From the NCBI RefSeq assembly GCF_007827595.1, contig NZ_VISR01000001.1, positions 62,001 to 126,000 on the forward strand: a stretch of 64,000 bases of DNA, in the 5' to 3' direction. The position numbers and the translations under genes were made by a program. Below, in pieces: positions 36,725-45,446 of this stretch (positions are counted from its first letter, which is position 1; each line of letters begins with the position of its first letter). The stretch is from Streptomyces sp. BK340 (lineage in GTDB: Bacteria; Actinomycetota; Actinomycetes; Streptomycetales; Streptomycetaceae). The notes under the pieces are model-generated. The model was not told the DNA's origin. It did no database searches and saw nothing but the letters and a program-made list of their open reading frames with translations.

Positions 36725-36744
36725 GCGTTCGATATACTGAACGC
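36725..36744. promoter_or_regulatory. Inverted repeat between ALDH and iclR (candidate IclR operator)
   Basis: GCGTTC-gatatact-GAACGC, a perfect 6-bp inverted repeat with an 8-nt AT-rich spacer, sits in the divergent promoter region. IclR-family operators are usually short palindromes of this TTC-GAA form close to the regulator gene. TATACT inside it may also be a -10 element. Confidence 0.6.
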
Positions 36745-36816
36745 TGTCTCTGATGATGAATACGCTGCTCGGAGACTATATATCCAGGTCCTCGTCGAAC
36801 GAAGGGGTCAACGGCG

Positions 36817-37587
36817 ATGTCGGCAGGCGAGACAGGCGGGGCGCAGGTCAAGTCCGCGGTGCGGACCGTTGAATTGCTCGAGTACTTCGCCGGCAAGCCC
36901 GGTATGCACTCCCTCGCGGCCGTCCAGGAGGCCGTGGGCTACCCCAAGTCCAGCCTGTACATGCTGCTGCGCACGCTCGTGGAGCTGGGCTGGGTGGAGA
37001 CGGACGCGACGGGGACGCGGTACGGCATCGGGGTGCGGGCACTGCTCGTGGGCACCTCCTACATCGACGGCGACGAGGTGGTGGCGGCGGCCCGCCCGAC
37101 CCTGGACCGCCTCTCCGACGACACCACGGAGACCATCCACCTGGCCCGCCTGGACGGCACGAACGTCGTCTATCTGGCCACCCGCCAGTCCCAGCACTAC
37201 CTGCGCCCCTTCACCCGCGTCGGCCGCCGGCTGCCCGCCCACTCCACCTCGCTCGGCAAGGCGCTGCTCGCCACCCACACCGACGAGCAGGTCCGCAAGC
37301 TCCTCCCGGAGACCCTCCCCGCCCTGACCGAGCACACGATCACCGACCGCGAGAAGCTGATCGAGGAACTGCACCAGGTCCGCGAGCAGGGCTTCGCCGT
37401 GGACCGCGAGGAGAACACGCTGGGCCTGCGCTGCTTCGGCGTGGCCATCCCGTACCGCACCCCCGCCCGCGACGCCATCAGCTGCTCGGTCCCGGTGGCC
37501 CGCCTGACCCCCGCCCACGAACAGATGATCAAGGACGCCCTGTTCGACGCGCGGGACCGCCTGACGCTGGCCACCCGGAGGCTGTGA
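36817..37587 (+). CDS. IclR family transcriptional regulator
   Basis: A 256-residue IclR regulator. The N-terminal winged helix (about 10-70) contains VKSAVRTVELLEYFA and YPKSSLYMLLRTLVELGWV, the recognition helix. The C-terminal effector domain (about 85-250) shows LGKALLATHTDEQV, RCFGVAIPYRTP and the CSVPVARLT segment of the family. The effector is probably a sugar acid or its breakdown product, given the divergent dehydrogenase. ATG 36817 has AAGGGG upstream. A perfect hairpin follows the gene. Confidence 0.93.
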   Translation: MSAGETGGAQVKSAVRTVELLEYFAGKPGMHSLAAVQEAVGYPKSSLYMLLRTLVELGWVETDATGTRYGIGVRALLVGTSYIDGDEVVAAARPTLDRLSDDTTETIHLARLDGTNVVYLATRQSQHYLRPFTRVGRRLPAHSTSLGKALLATHTDEQVRKLLPETLPALTEHTITDREKLIEELHQVREQGFAVDREENTLGLRCFGVAIPYRTPARDAISCSVPVARLTPAHEQMIKDALFDARDRLTLATRRL

Positions 37588-37596
37588 GGAGGACGG

Positions 37597-37620
37597 CGTC
37601 TCCGCCGGGCGGCGGAGACG
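37597..37620 (+). terminator. Hairpin terminator after iclR
   Basis: A perfect 10-bp stem, CGTCTCCGCC and GGCGGAGACG, with a GGGC tetraloop, starting 10 nt after the stop codon. No U-tract. Confidence 0.75.
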
Positions 37621-37673
37621 GATCGTCGCCACGCAGGAAGTGGGCCGGCTCGTGTCCGCGGGAGCGTTGAGGC

Positions 37674-38621
37674 ATGACTTCCTCGACCACCACCGACACC
37701 GCCGGCCTGCGGCTCCGCCCCGTGCTGCGGCTCGTGGCCATCGTCTCCTGTCTGCCCTACCTGTCGCTCAAGCTCGCCTGGATCGCCGGGAGTCGTCTCG
37801 GTATCCCGGACGGGAGTCCGCTGCTGGAGCACCGCCTGGTCATGGCGCTGGCCAACGGGCTCACCGTGCTGATGGACGCCGCTGTCATCGTGCTGGCGCT
37901 GCTGCTCACCCAGGAGTGGGGGCGGCGGGTGCCCGCCTGGGTGCTCGCGGTGCCGATGTGGATCGCCACGGGGCTGCTCGCACCGATCATGGTGGGCTTT
38001 CCGCTCCAGATGGTCGTGCAGGGGGGCTCGGACAGCGGTGCCGACCGGCCGTTCCTCGACGGGTGGGTGTTCGGGGTCGTGTACGGGGGGTTCATCGTGC
38101 AGGGGCTCGCTCTCGGGGTGCTGTTCGTCGGGTACGCCCGCGAGCGGTGGAGCCACCTGTGGCGGGGACGGGTGCGGGAGCTGCCCGCGCACGGCACGGC
38201 GGCCGCGCAGCGGACCACCGTCGTGACGGCGGCGCTGCTCGCGCTCGTCCCGGGCACGCTGCGGCTGCTGTGGGCCTGCGGGGTCACCTCCGGTCGGAAC
38301 ATCGGCGGCGGCCGGCTCCTGGAGGCCGTCTACGCCGGGTTCCTCGCCGCCGCCGTCACCGGCGCCTGGCAGCTCGCCTTCCGCCGCGGCCGCGGCCTGC
38401 CGGTCACCGTGCCGCTCGCCCTGGCCTGGGTCGGCTCCGGGGCGGTCGCCTGCTGGGGCGGCTGGATGGCGCTCGGCGCCCTGGTGACCTTCCACGATCT
38501 CGCCCACCGCCCGACACCGGCGATGAGCCTCACCTACGCTGTGCAGATGATCGTCGGCCTGCTCGTGGCGACCGTCGCCGCCCACCACTTCGCGGACCGT
38601 TCGGCCAGGACCCCACGGTGA
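37674..38621 (+). CDS. Multi-pass membrane protein of the two-component operon
   Basis: A 315-residue integral membrane protein with about seven to eight hydrophobic segments (for example VLRLVAIVSCLPYLSLKLAW, LTVLMDAAVIVLALLLT, VLAVPMWIATGLLAPIM, FIVQGLALGVLFVGYA). I recognise no transporter or enzyme family. Its stop overlaps the GTG of a sensor kinase by 4 nt, so it is co-translated with the kinase and regulator and may be a sensor partner or the controlled function. Streptomyces kinase operons often include such genes. Confidence 0.8.
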   Translation: MTSSTTTDTAGLRLRPVLRLVAIVSCLPYLSLKLAWIAGSRLGIPDGSPLLEHRLVMALANGLTVLMDAAVIVLALLLTQEWGRRVPAWVLAVPMWIATGLLAPIMVGFPLQMVVQGGSDSGADRPFLDGWVFGVVYGGFIVQGLALGVLFVGYARERWSHLWRGRVRELPAHGTAAAQRTTVVTAALLALVPGTLRLLWACGVTSGRNIGGGRLLEAVYAGFLAAAVTGAWQLAFRRGRGLPVTVPLALAWVGSGAVACWGGWMALGALVTFHDLAHRPTPAMSLTYAVQMIVGLLVATVAAHHFADRSARTPR

Positions 38622-39862
38622 ACCGGGCGCCCGGACTCCTCTTCGGCGGGCGGGCCCGGCGCCGCTGGATCCATCTGATCCTCGGCGGCGCGCTCGCGAT
38701 GCCGTACGTCCTCGTCGGCTCGGTGATCGTCGGTCCGCTCACCGGTGTGGACGACGTGTTCGGGTCCCTGCCCCTGCAACTCGGCTCGTTCGTGGTCGGG
38801 TTGCCGATCGCCACCGTGACCTCGCTGTTTCCGCTGACCCGCCCGCTGGAGGCCGGCGCCGCCCGCGCCCTGTGCGGTATCGAGGGGGACGCCCTCGCCC
38901 ACGGACCGGCCCGGACACGGTCCGAACGGGGGCGTACGGCCGCCTGGTTCACACTGCACCTGGGCCTCGGCGGGATCATCTCCGGGATGTCGCTGGCCGT
39001 ACCGCCGTTCGCGGTGTTCCTCATGCTGCTGCCCCTGTTCCAGGAACTGCGCGACACCCGGCTCGGCACGCCCGAAGTCCTCGAGCACGGCTGGGCGTCG
39101 GCGCTCTGCCCGGTCGCCGGACTCGCCCTGCTGATCGCCCTCGCCGGCTGCGTCGCCGCCTGCGGCGCGCTGCTCGCCCACTGGGCGCCCGCCCTTCTCG
39201 GGCCCGGCCCCGCCGACCGGCTCGCCGCGGCCGAGGCCCGGGCCGCCGACCTCGCCGTACGCAACCGGCTCGCCCGCGAGCTGCACGACTCCGTCGGACA
39301 CGCGCTGAGCGCCGTCACCCTGCAGGCGAGCGCCGCCCGCCGGGTCCTGGACACCGACCCGGACTTCGTCCGCGAGGCCCTGGCCGCCATCGAGGACACC
39401 ACCCGGCGCACGGTCGGCGAACTGGACGCCGTACTGGGCGTGTTGCGGGACGGTGACGCACCGGGCACCGCTCCCGCCCCGACCCTGGTAACGGACCTGG
39501 ACGTGCTGCTGCGCCGGACCCGGGCGGCCGGGCAGCAGGTCACCGCCACGGTGGACACCGGGCCCGCCGCCCTGCCCCCGATGGTCTCCCGGGAGGCGTA
39601 CCGGATCGTCCAGGAGGGCCTGAACAACGCCCTCAAGCACGCCGGCGAACCGGTCGCCCTCCGCATCGCCACCGCCGACGGCCACCTGCACATCTCCGTC
39701 GAGAACCCCCTCGGCGCCTGCCCCGCTCCCCGCCCCGGCGGCGGCCACGGCCTGCGCGGCATCGCCGACCGGGTACGGCTGCTCGGCGGCACCTCCCGGG
39801 CGGTGGCCGAGAACGGCACCTGGCACCTGCACGTCCGACTGCCACTGAAGGGATCCACGTGA
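38618..39862 (+). CDS. Two-component sensor histidine kinase (HisKA_3)
   Basis: A 414-residue NarL-type sensor kinase. The N-terminal third has four hydrophobic spans and no large extracellular loop, so it may sense membrane state. The phosphoacceptor is in ARELHDSVGHALSAVT (His223); the HATPase part has EAYRIVQEGLNNALKHAGE (N box) and GGGHGLRGIADRVRLLGG (G box). GTG 38618 overlaps the upstream stop; its own stop overlaps the response regulator GTG. Signal unknown. Confidence 0.93.
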   Translation: MNRAPGLLFGGRARRRWIHLILGGALAMPYVLVGSVIVGPLTGVDDVFGSLPLQLGSFVVGLPIATVTSLFPLTRPLEAGAARALCGIEGDALAHGPARTRSERGRTAAWFTLHLGLGGIISGMSLAVPPFAVFLMLLPLFQELRDTRLGTPEVLEHGWASALCPVAGLALLIALAGCVAACGALLAHWAPALLGPGPADRLAAAEARAADLAVRNRLARELHDSVGHALSAVTLQASAARRVLDTDPDFVREALAAIEDTTRRTVGELDAVLGVLRDGDAPGTAPAPTLVTDLDVLLRRTRAAGQQVTATVDTGPAALPPMVSREAYRIVQEGLNNALKHAGEPVALRIATADGHLHISVENPLGACPAPRPGGGHGLRGIADRVRLLGGTSRAVAENGTWHLHVRLPLKGST

Positions 39863-40539
39863 CCGACGAAAGGGCGGGCATGACCCGGCCCGCCATCCGG
39901 ATCGTCCTCGCCGACGACGAGCGCATGGTCCGCACCGCGCTGCGCGCCATCCTCTCCGCCGAGCCCGGCCTGGAGGTGGTCGGCGAGGCGGCGACCGGCG
40001 CCGAGGCGGTGTCCGTGGTCCGGGAGCTGCGCCCCGACGTCGTCCTCATGGACGTGCGGATGCCGGAGGTGGACGGCATCCGGGCCACCGAGCAGATCCT
40101 CGCCACCCTCGACGAGCCGCCCCGGGTCGTGGTCGTGACCACTTTCGAGAACGACTCCTATGTGTACGACGCGCTGCGTGCCGGAGCCGCCGGGTTCCTG
40201 CTGAAGCGGGCGGACGCCGACGCGCTCGTCCAGGCGGTACGGCTGGTCGCGCACACCGACAGCCTGCTGTTCCCGTCGGCCGTACGCGCCCTCGCGGCCG
40301 AGCACGCGCGCACGGCGCCCGCACCTGCGGCATGGGTGAGCAGGCTCACCGGACGGGAGAGCGAGGTGCTGCGGCACCTGGCCGCCGGGCTGACCAACGC
40401 GGAGATCGCCCGGCGCATGGACGTCGGCCCCGCCACCGTCAAGTCGCACGTCGCGGCGGTGCTGGCCAAGACGGGAGCCCGGGACCGGACCCAGGCGGTG
40501 ATCGCCGCGTACGAGGCCGGTTTTCTGAACGTGCGATGA
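39859..40539 (+). CDS. LuxR/NarL family response regulator
   Basis: A 226-residue regulator. Receiver domain about 10-130: LADDERMVR with the acidic pair, phosphorylation site LMDVRMPEVDG (Asp65), VVVTTFEND with the conserved Thr and FLLKRADADAL with Lys. C-terminal LuxR helix-turn-helix about 160-222: LTGRESEVLRHLAAGLTNAEIA and GPATVKSHVAAVLAK. Partner of the kinase just upstream (GTGA overlap). Targets unknown; the penicillin-binding protein gene 55 nt downstream is a candidate. Confidence 0.95.
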   Translation: MTDERAGMTRPAIRIVLADDERMVRTALRAILSAEPGLEVVGEAATGAEAVSVVRELRPDVVLMDVRMPEVDGIRATEQILATLDEPPRVVVVTTFENDSYVYDALRAGAAGFLLKRADADALVQAVRLVAHTDSLLFPSAVRALAAEHARTAPAPAAWVSRLTGRESEVLRHLAAGLTNAEIARRMDVGPATVKSHVAAVLAKTGARDRTQAVIAAYEAGFLNVR

Positions 40540-40594
40540 GAAAAAAGGACGTACGGGAACGATCGCCCCGGTCTCGGTCGTCTTCACGAACGGC

Positions 40595-42049
40595 ATGAAC
40601 AAGACGATCAGGCGGGCGTCCGTCTTCGCTCTGCTGCTCGTGCTCGCCCTGCTGGTCAGGGCGACCTGGGTGCAGTTCTACGACGGCAAGGCCCTCGCGG
40701 ACGACAACGACAACCGGCGCAACGTCATCGAGACGTACTCACAGCCGCTCGGGAACATCATCGTGGCCGGGGACGCGATCACCGGCTCGGCGCGGACGAA
40801 GGGCAGCGACCTCGCGTACAAACGGACGTACAAGAACGGCAGGCTGTACGCGCCGGTGACGGGCTACGCCTCGCAGGCCTACGCCCCGACCCAGCTTGAA
40901 GGCATCTACCAGGACCTCCTCAACGGCACTGACAACCGGCTCAAGAGCGTGATGGACACGGTCACCGGTGAGCGTGCCGACCCGGGCGACGTGCTCACCA
41001 CGATCGATCCGGCCGTCCAGAAGGCGGCCTACGGCGCCCTCGGCGGCAACAAGGGAGCGGCGGTCGCCGTCGACCCGAAGACCGGCAGGATCCTCGCCGT
41101 GGTGTCGACCCCGTCCTACGACCCCGCGCAGCTCACCGACGCGAACACGGCGGGGGTGGCCTGGAAGAAGCTCAACGCGGACAAGGACAAGCCGCTCACC
41201 AACCGGGCGCTGCGCCAGCCGCTGCCACCGGGCTCGACGTTCAAGCTGGTCGTGGCGGCCGCCGCGCTGGAGGACGGGCTGTACAAGAACGTGGACGCCC
41301 CCACCGTCAGCCCGGACCCGTACACCCTGCCGGGCACCACACGGGTGCTGGAGAACGAGAACAAGTCGGCCCCGTGCAAGAACGCGTCCATCCGGGTCGC
41401 GCTGCGCTACTCCTGCAACAACGTCTTCGGCAAGATGGCCGTCGACCTCGGCCAGGACAAGGTGAAGGCGATGGCCGAGAAGTTCGGCTTCAACGACGAC
41501 GAGCAGGACGTGCCGGTGCGGGCCTACGCCAGCGTCTACCCCTCGAACCTGGACAAGGCGCAGACGGCCCTTTCGGGCATCGGCCAGTTCGACGTCACCG
41601 CCACCCCGCTCCAGATGGCCATGGTGTCCGCGGCCATAGCCAACGGCGGCAAGCTGGTCTCGCCGCACATGGTCTCGCAGATCACCGACAGCGGCGGCGA
41701 TGTGCTCAAGGACTATGACGACGGTGCGGACACCAAGGAGATCGTGAGCTCCTCCACCGCCGAGCAGCTGCAGTCGGCGATGGAGACGGTGGTGAAGGAC
41801 GGCACCGGCACCAACGCGCTGATCGACGGGGTGACCGTCGGCGGCAAGACCGGTACCGCCCAGCACGGCGAGAACAACAGCAAGACGCCGTACGCCTGGT
41901 TCACGTCGTACGGCAAGTCGGACCGCAGCGGCAAGGAGGTCGCTGTCGCGGTGATGGTGGAGCAGTCGGACGCGGCTCGGTCCGAGGTGAGCGGTAACGG
42001 GCTGGCGGCGCCGGTGGCGAAGGCGATGATGCAGGCGGCGCTCAAGTAG
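40595..42049 (+). CDS. Class B penicillin-binding protein (transpeptidase)
   Basis: A 484-residue membrane-anchored D,D-transpeptidase that cross-links peptidoglycan. Residues 5-25 form a signal anchor. The N-terminal dimer-like domain spans about 30-150; the transpeptidase domain has the active-site STFK (Ser214, Lys217) in LPPGSTFKL, SCN (Ser273) in YSCNNVFGK, and KTG (Lys418) in GGKTGTAQHG. Length and motifs match the PbpA-like proteins of actinobacteria, linked to growth or sporulation. Same strand as the two-component operon; a hairpin follows. Confidence 0.95.
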   Translation: MNKTIRRASVFALLLVLALLVRATWVQFYDGKALADDNDNRRNVIETYSQPLGNIIVAGDAITGSARTKGSDLAYKRTYKNGRLYAPVTGYASQAYAPTQLEGIYQDLLNGTDNRLKSVMDTVTGERADPGDVLTTIDPAVQKAAYGALGGNKGAAVAVDPKTGRILAVVSTPSYDPAQLTDANTAGVAWKKLNADKDKPLTNRALRQPLPPGSTFKLVVAAAALEDGLYKNVDAPTVSPDPYTLPGTTRVLENENKSAPCKNASIRVALRYSCNNVFGKMAVDLGQDKVKAMAEKFGFNDDEQDVPVRAYASVYPSNLDKAQTALSGIGQFDVTATPLQMAMVSAAIANGGKLVSPHMVSQITDSGGDVLKDYDDGADTKEIVSSSTAEQLQSAMETVVKDGTGTNALIDGVTVGGKTGTAQHGENNSKTPYAWFTSYGKSDRSGKEVAVAVMVEQSDAARSEVSGNGLAAPVAKAMMQAALK

Positions 42050-42059
42050 CCGACGGGAC

Positions 42060-42085
42060 GGGGGCGACCCGGCACGACCGCCCCC
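42060..42085. terminator. Hairpin between convergent PBP and purine permease genes
   Basis: GGGGGCG (42060-42066) pairs with CGCCCCC (42079-42085) across a 12-nt loop in the 45-nt gap between two convergent genes, so it may stop both transcripts. Confidence 0.6.
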
Positions 42086-42094
42086 GCCTCCGTT

Positions 42095-43546
42095 CTACTT
42101 CACGCCCAGGATCTGCTCCACCGGATCGATCGCGAAGTAGACCAGGAACAGTGCCGAGACGCCCCAGAGCAGCCAGTTGACCTCCTTCGCCCTGCCGAGG
42201 ACCGTCTTGATGACCACGTAGGACAGGAAGCCCGCGCCGATGCCGTCGGTTATCGAGTAGGTGAACGGCATCACGGCGATGGTGAGGAACGCCGGGATGC
42301 CGATCTCGTGCTTGTCCCAGTCGATGTGCTTGACGTGGGTCATCATCAGGAAGCCCACCGCGATCAGCGCGGGCGCCGCCGCCTGCAGCGGGACGATCGT
42401 CAGCAGCGGGGTGAGGAAGAGCGCGAGGCCGAAGAGGCCGCCGGTGACCAGGTTGGCGAAGCCGGTGCGGGCGCCCTCTCCGACACCGGCCGCGGACTCG
42501 ATGTAGGCGGTGTTGGAGGAGGCGGAGCCGACACCGCCGGCGACGGCGGCGGCGCCGTCGATGAACAGCACGCGGCCGATGCCGGGCACCTGCCCCTTCT
42601 CGTCGAGCAGGCCGGCCTCCGCGCTGATGCCGACGATGGTGCCCATGGCGTCGAAGAAGTCGGACAGGATGAGGGTGAAGACCAGCAGGACGGCGGTGAG
42701 GGCGCCGGCCTTGGCGAAGCCGCCGAACAGGCTGAAGTGACCGACGAGCCCGAAGTCCGGGGTGGCGACGAGCTTGTCCGGGACCTTCGGGGTGGTCAGG
42801 CCCCAGTTCTTGATGTCGGCAACGGCGTTGATGACGATCGCGACGACCGTCATCGTCACGATGCTGATGAGGATCGCGCCCTTCACCTTGCGGGCGAGCA
42901 GCGCGATGGTCAGCAGGACGCCGAGGCAGAAGACCAGGACGGGCCAGCCGGTGAGGCGGCCCACGGCGCCGAGCTGCACCGGGACCGTGGTGTGCGCGGC
43001 GTCCGGGATGCGGCTGACGAACCCGGCGTCGACGAAGCCGATGAAGGCGATGAACAGGCCGATGCCGACGCCGATGGCCTGCTTCAGCTGCTGCGGGATC
43101 GCGTTCATGATCGCTTCCCGGAGCCCGGTGAGGACCAGCAGGCAGATCACGAGGCCTTCGAGGACCACCAGGCCCATCGCATCGGACCAGCTCATCAGCG
43201 GGGCGAGTTGGAAGGCGACGACGGCGTTGAGGCCGAGGCCGGCGGCGATCGCGAGCGGGAGGTTGCCGCCGACACCCATGATGATCGTCATCACGCAGGC
43301 CACCAGCGCGGTGGCGGTGACGAGTTGCCCGGTGTCGAGGGAGTGGCCGAACTTGTCCTTGGCGCTGCCCAGGATGATCGGATTCAGGACAAGGATGTAG
43401 GCCATGGTGAAGAACGTGGCGAAGCCGCCGCGTATCTCCCGGCCGAAGGTCGATCCCCGCTCGGAGATTCTGAAGTACCGGTCGACGCTGTTCCCGGCAG
43501 GTGGCGCGGCATCCTGCCGCTGGTCCACCTTCTGCGTCTCAGACAT
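42095..43546 (-). CDS. NCS2 family purine (guanine/hypoxanthine) permease
   Basis: A 483-residue membrane permease of the AzgA-like branch of NCS2 transporters, which take up guanine, hypoxanthine or adenine with protons. N-terminal EIRGGFATFFTMAYILVLNP near 38-57 and GLGLNAVVAFQLAP near 107 are branch-specific; later LSDFFDAMGTIVGISAEAGLLDE near 292 and ASSNTAYIESAAGVGEGARTG near 345 carry the conserved Asp/Glu substrate residues. About 12-14 spans. ATG 43546 follows GAGGAGTGGGACC. Orphan gene with a long leader. Confidence 0.93.
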   Translation of the reverse strand: MSETQKVDQRQDAAPPAGNSVDRYFRISERGSTFGREIRGGFATFFTMAYILVLNPIILGSAKDKFGHSLDTGQLVTATALVACVMTIIMGVGGNLPLAIAAGLGLNAVVAFQLAPLMSWSDAMGLVVLEGLVICLLVLTGLREAIMNAIPQQLKQAIGVGIGLFIAFIGFVDAGFVSRIPDAAHTTVPVQLGAVGRLTGWPVLVFCLGVLLTIALLARKVKGAILISIVTMTVVAIVINAVADIKNWGLTTPKVPDKLVATPDFGLVGHFSLFGGFAKAGALTAVLLVFTLILSDFFDAMGTIVGISAEAGLLDEKGQVPGIGRVLFIDGAAAVAGGVGSASSNTAYIESAAGVGEGARTGFANLVTGGLFGLALFLTPLLTIVPLQAAAPALIAVGFLMMTHVKHIDWDKHEIGIPAFLTIAVMPFTYSITDGIGAGFLSYVVIKTVLGRAKEVNWLLWGVSALFLVYFAIDPVEQILGVK

Positions 43547-43839
43547 GGTCCCACTCCTCGTTGCCTGATGAGCGTGTGCGGATGCTGGCTGGATTGTTCC
43601 CGTGTTGAACCCTCTTCAGGTTTTCGACGTGTTACGGAATCCGGTTCGGTGTTCCATACGGCGTCCGGCCACCCGTACCCGGCGCGGGCGACTCGTAGAA
43701 GATCTCGAAGGGGTTCGTACTCGCACTCGCACCGGGGAGACAACCACACGTTCGTGTCCGACGTCTCTTCCAGTGCGTGGAAGGCGCGTCGTCCGACCAC
43801 ATGGACCTGCCGGCCTGAGCCCCCCTCGGCCGGCAGTGG
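43547..43839. other. Leader of the permease gene; no gene seen
   Basis: An open frame on the minus strand (HVVGRRAFHALEETSDTNVW and beyond) crosses this stretch but runs on into the permease gene in another phase, lacks the usual third-position GC bias in its last half, and has no convincing start. I treat the region as a long 5' leader or promoter region. Confidence 0.35.
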
Positions 43840-43873
43840 AACGCCCCCGCCGGTGACGACCGGCGGGGGCGTT
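43840..43873. terminator. Perfect 15-bp hairpin
   Basis: AACGCCCCCGCCGGT (43840-43854) and its exact complement (43859-43873) flank a 4-nt GACG loop. On the plus strand GTTCGT follows; on the minus strand TTCC follows. A strong terminator acting either way, probably the end of the truncated minus-strand gene region upstream. Confidence 0.75.
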
Positions 43874-43939
43874 CGTACGGCGACGTGCGGCTCTGTCAGA
43901 ACTCGGCGTGCTGGCCCTTGTGATGCCCGCACGTCACGC

Positions 43940-43949
43940 GGGGGGGGGG
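43940..43949. repeat. Ten-G homopolymer tract
   Basis: A run of ten G residues lies between the 15-bp hairpin and the signal-peptide-only ORF. Such runs are hot spots for slippage and for sequencing error, and this one sits where the 3' part of a broken gene might be expected. Confidence 0.9.
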
Positions 43950-44048
43950 ATCCCGTGCCGAAATCAGGACCGGTGAAATCGATGAACGAGTTCAGACAAG
44001 GCTCGCTGCCGTTGTTTGAACCCGTTGCCGTTGCCCTCGAAGGCGGAG

Positions 44049-44192
44049 TCACACGGTGACCGTGGTCGGGGCGGCCTGCGCGCTGCCGTTCGACAGGCCG
44101 AGGCGGACGCCACCGGCCCCCGCCGCGACGGCCACGGCGGCGGCGACGGAGAGGGTGCGCGTCCTGCGGTGACGTCCGGTGCTCTGCCGCAC
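44049..44192 (-). pseudogene. Signal-peptide-only ORF, probable truncated secreted protein
   Basis: GTG at 44192, with AAAGGA 9 nt upstream, opens a 47-residue product that is a complete export leader: basic start (MRQSTGRHRRTRTL), hydrophobic core (VAAAVAVAAGAGG) and a SAQAAP cleavage site, then only PTTVTV before TGA. This is what the first exon-like stretch of a secreted hydrolase looks like, with the mature part missing. In the next frame the sequence continues CDSAFEGNGNGF, which reads like secreted-enzyme sequence, so a frameshift plus deletion is likely. A genuine tiny secreted peptide is the alternative. Confidence 0.55.
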
Positions 44193-44276
44193 CGGCCGTT
44201 CCTTTCCCAGGGAGTTGGGACGCCCGCCAGTCGCCACCGTGGCCGGAACAGGTTGCCGCGCCCCGCGCGAAAACAA

Positions 44277-44289
44277 CCGAAACTTTCGG
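44277..44289. promoter_or_regulatory. CGAAACTTTCG palindrome (xylanase-type operator)
   Basis: CCGAAACTTTCGG lies between the truncated secreted ORF and the GH43-like gene. CGAAAnTTTCG is the known palindrome upstream of Streptomyces xylanase genes and is bound by their LacI-type repressors. It suggests that the GH43-like gene, and once also the divergent gene, respond to xylan- or arabinan-derived sugars. Confidence 0.65.
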
Positions 44290-44393
44290 CCGCCCTGGTC
44301 GCCCGCACACCGGTTGACGCGCTGTTCCTCACTGGCCACACTCCGAGAGCGCGCACCGATCAACAGAAACCCCCAAACCCACACAGGATTGTC

Positions 44394-45443
44394 ATGCGCC
44401 TCAGAACCAGAAACCTGCTGGTCCCCCTTCTGGCCGCCCTCTTCCTCACCCTGCTGACCGCCCCGCCGGGCTCCGCGCAGCCACGGCCCCCCAGGTACGC
44501 GGGCTATCTCTTCGCCTACTTCACCGGCGAGGGCACCGCCGACGGCGAGCAGATCCGCTACGCCCTCAGTCAGGGCAACGACCCGCTGCACTGGCGGGAG
44601 TTGAACGCGGGTGAACCGGTGCTGACGTCGACCATCGGCGAGAAGGGCCTGCGCGATCCGTTCGTGATCCGCTCCCCCGAGGGCGACAGGTTCTATCTGA
44701 TCGCCACCGACCTGCGGATGTACCGGAACAGCAGTGGCAGCTGGGACTACGTCCAGCGGCACGGCAGCAAGTCGGTGATGGTCTGGGAGTCCACCGACCT
44801 GGTGCACTGGACCGACCAGCGGCTGGTCCAGGTGGCCCCGGACAACGCGGGCAACACCTGGGCCCCGGAGGCCTACTGGGACGCCCGGCTGCACGAGTAC
44901 GTGCTCTTCTGGGCGTCGAAGCTGTACGCCGCCGACGACCCCGGCCACACGGGCTCGGCGTACAACCGGATGCTCTACGCGACGACCAGGGACTTCCGCA
45001 CCTTCAGCGAACCGAAGGTCTGGGACGACCCGGGCTACTCGGTCATCGACTCGACGGTGATCAAGGACAAGGGGACCTACTACCGCTTCACCAAGGACGA
45101 GCGGGACTCGAGCTCCAGCTCGCCCTGCTCGAAGTTCATCACGGCGGAGAAGTCGCGGAACCTGACCGACACGTCGTACGACTTCGTCTCCGACTGCATC
45201 GGCAGCGGCTCCGTCCAGCGGGGCGAGGGACCGACCGTGTTCAGGTCCAACACCGAGAAGAAGTGGTACCTGTTCATCGACGAGTACGGCCTGCGCGGCT
45301 ACGTGCCCTTCGAGACCACCGACCTGGCCTCGGGCAGGTGGACCCCGTCCACGGACTACGCGCTGCCCGCCAGCCCCCGCCACGGCACGGTTCTGCCGGT
45401 GACGGGGGCCGAGTACGAGCGGCTGCTCAGGACCTACGGATGA
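44394..45443 (+). CDS. Secreted GH43-like glycoside hydrolase
   Basis: A 349-residue exported protein with a five-bladed-propeller glycosidase look. Leader 1-28 (LLVPLLAALFLTLLTAP core, SAQ end). Blade elements: GLRDPFVIRSPEGDRFYLIATD near 90, SVMVWESTDLVHWTDQRLV near 130, NTWAPEAYWDARLHEYVLFWAS near 155, SVIDSTVIKDKGTYYRFTKDE near 217 and GPTVFRSNTEKKWYLFIDEYG near 283. The RDP, WAPE and SVIDST positions match the catalytic acids of GH43 arabinanases/xylosidases. A xylanase-type palindrome lies 105 nt upstream. Exact substrate unknown. Confidence 0.82.
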   Translation: MRLRTRNLLVPLLAALFLTLLTAPPGSAQPRPPRYAGYLFAYFTGEGTADGEQIRYALSQGNDPLHWRELNAGEPVLTSTIGEKGLRDPFVIRSPEGDRFYLIATDLRMYRNSSGSWDYVQRHGSKSVMVWESTDLVHWTDQRLVQVAPDNAGNTWAPEAYWDARLHEYVLFWASKLYAADDPGHTGSAYNRMLYATTRDFRTFSEPKVWDDPGYSVIDSTVIKDKGTYYRFTKDERDSSSSSPCSKFITAEKSRNLTDTSYDFVSDCIGSGSVQRGEGPTVFRSNTEKKWYLFIDEYGLRGYVPFETTDLASGRWTPSTDYALPASPRHGTVLPVTGAEYERLLRTYG

Positions 45444-45446
45444 CCG

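Noticed and set aside
43616..43800. Minus-strand frame HVVGRRAFHALEE upstream of the purine permease
   Set aside because: Runs into the permease gene in another phase, has A/T-ending codons at its end, and no ribosome site. Only weakly protein-like.
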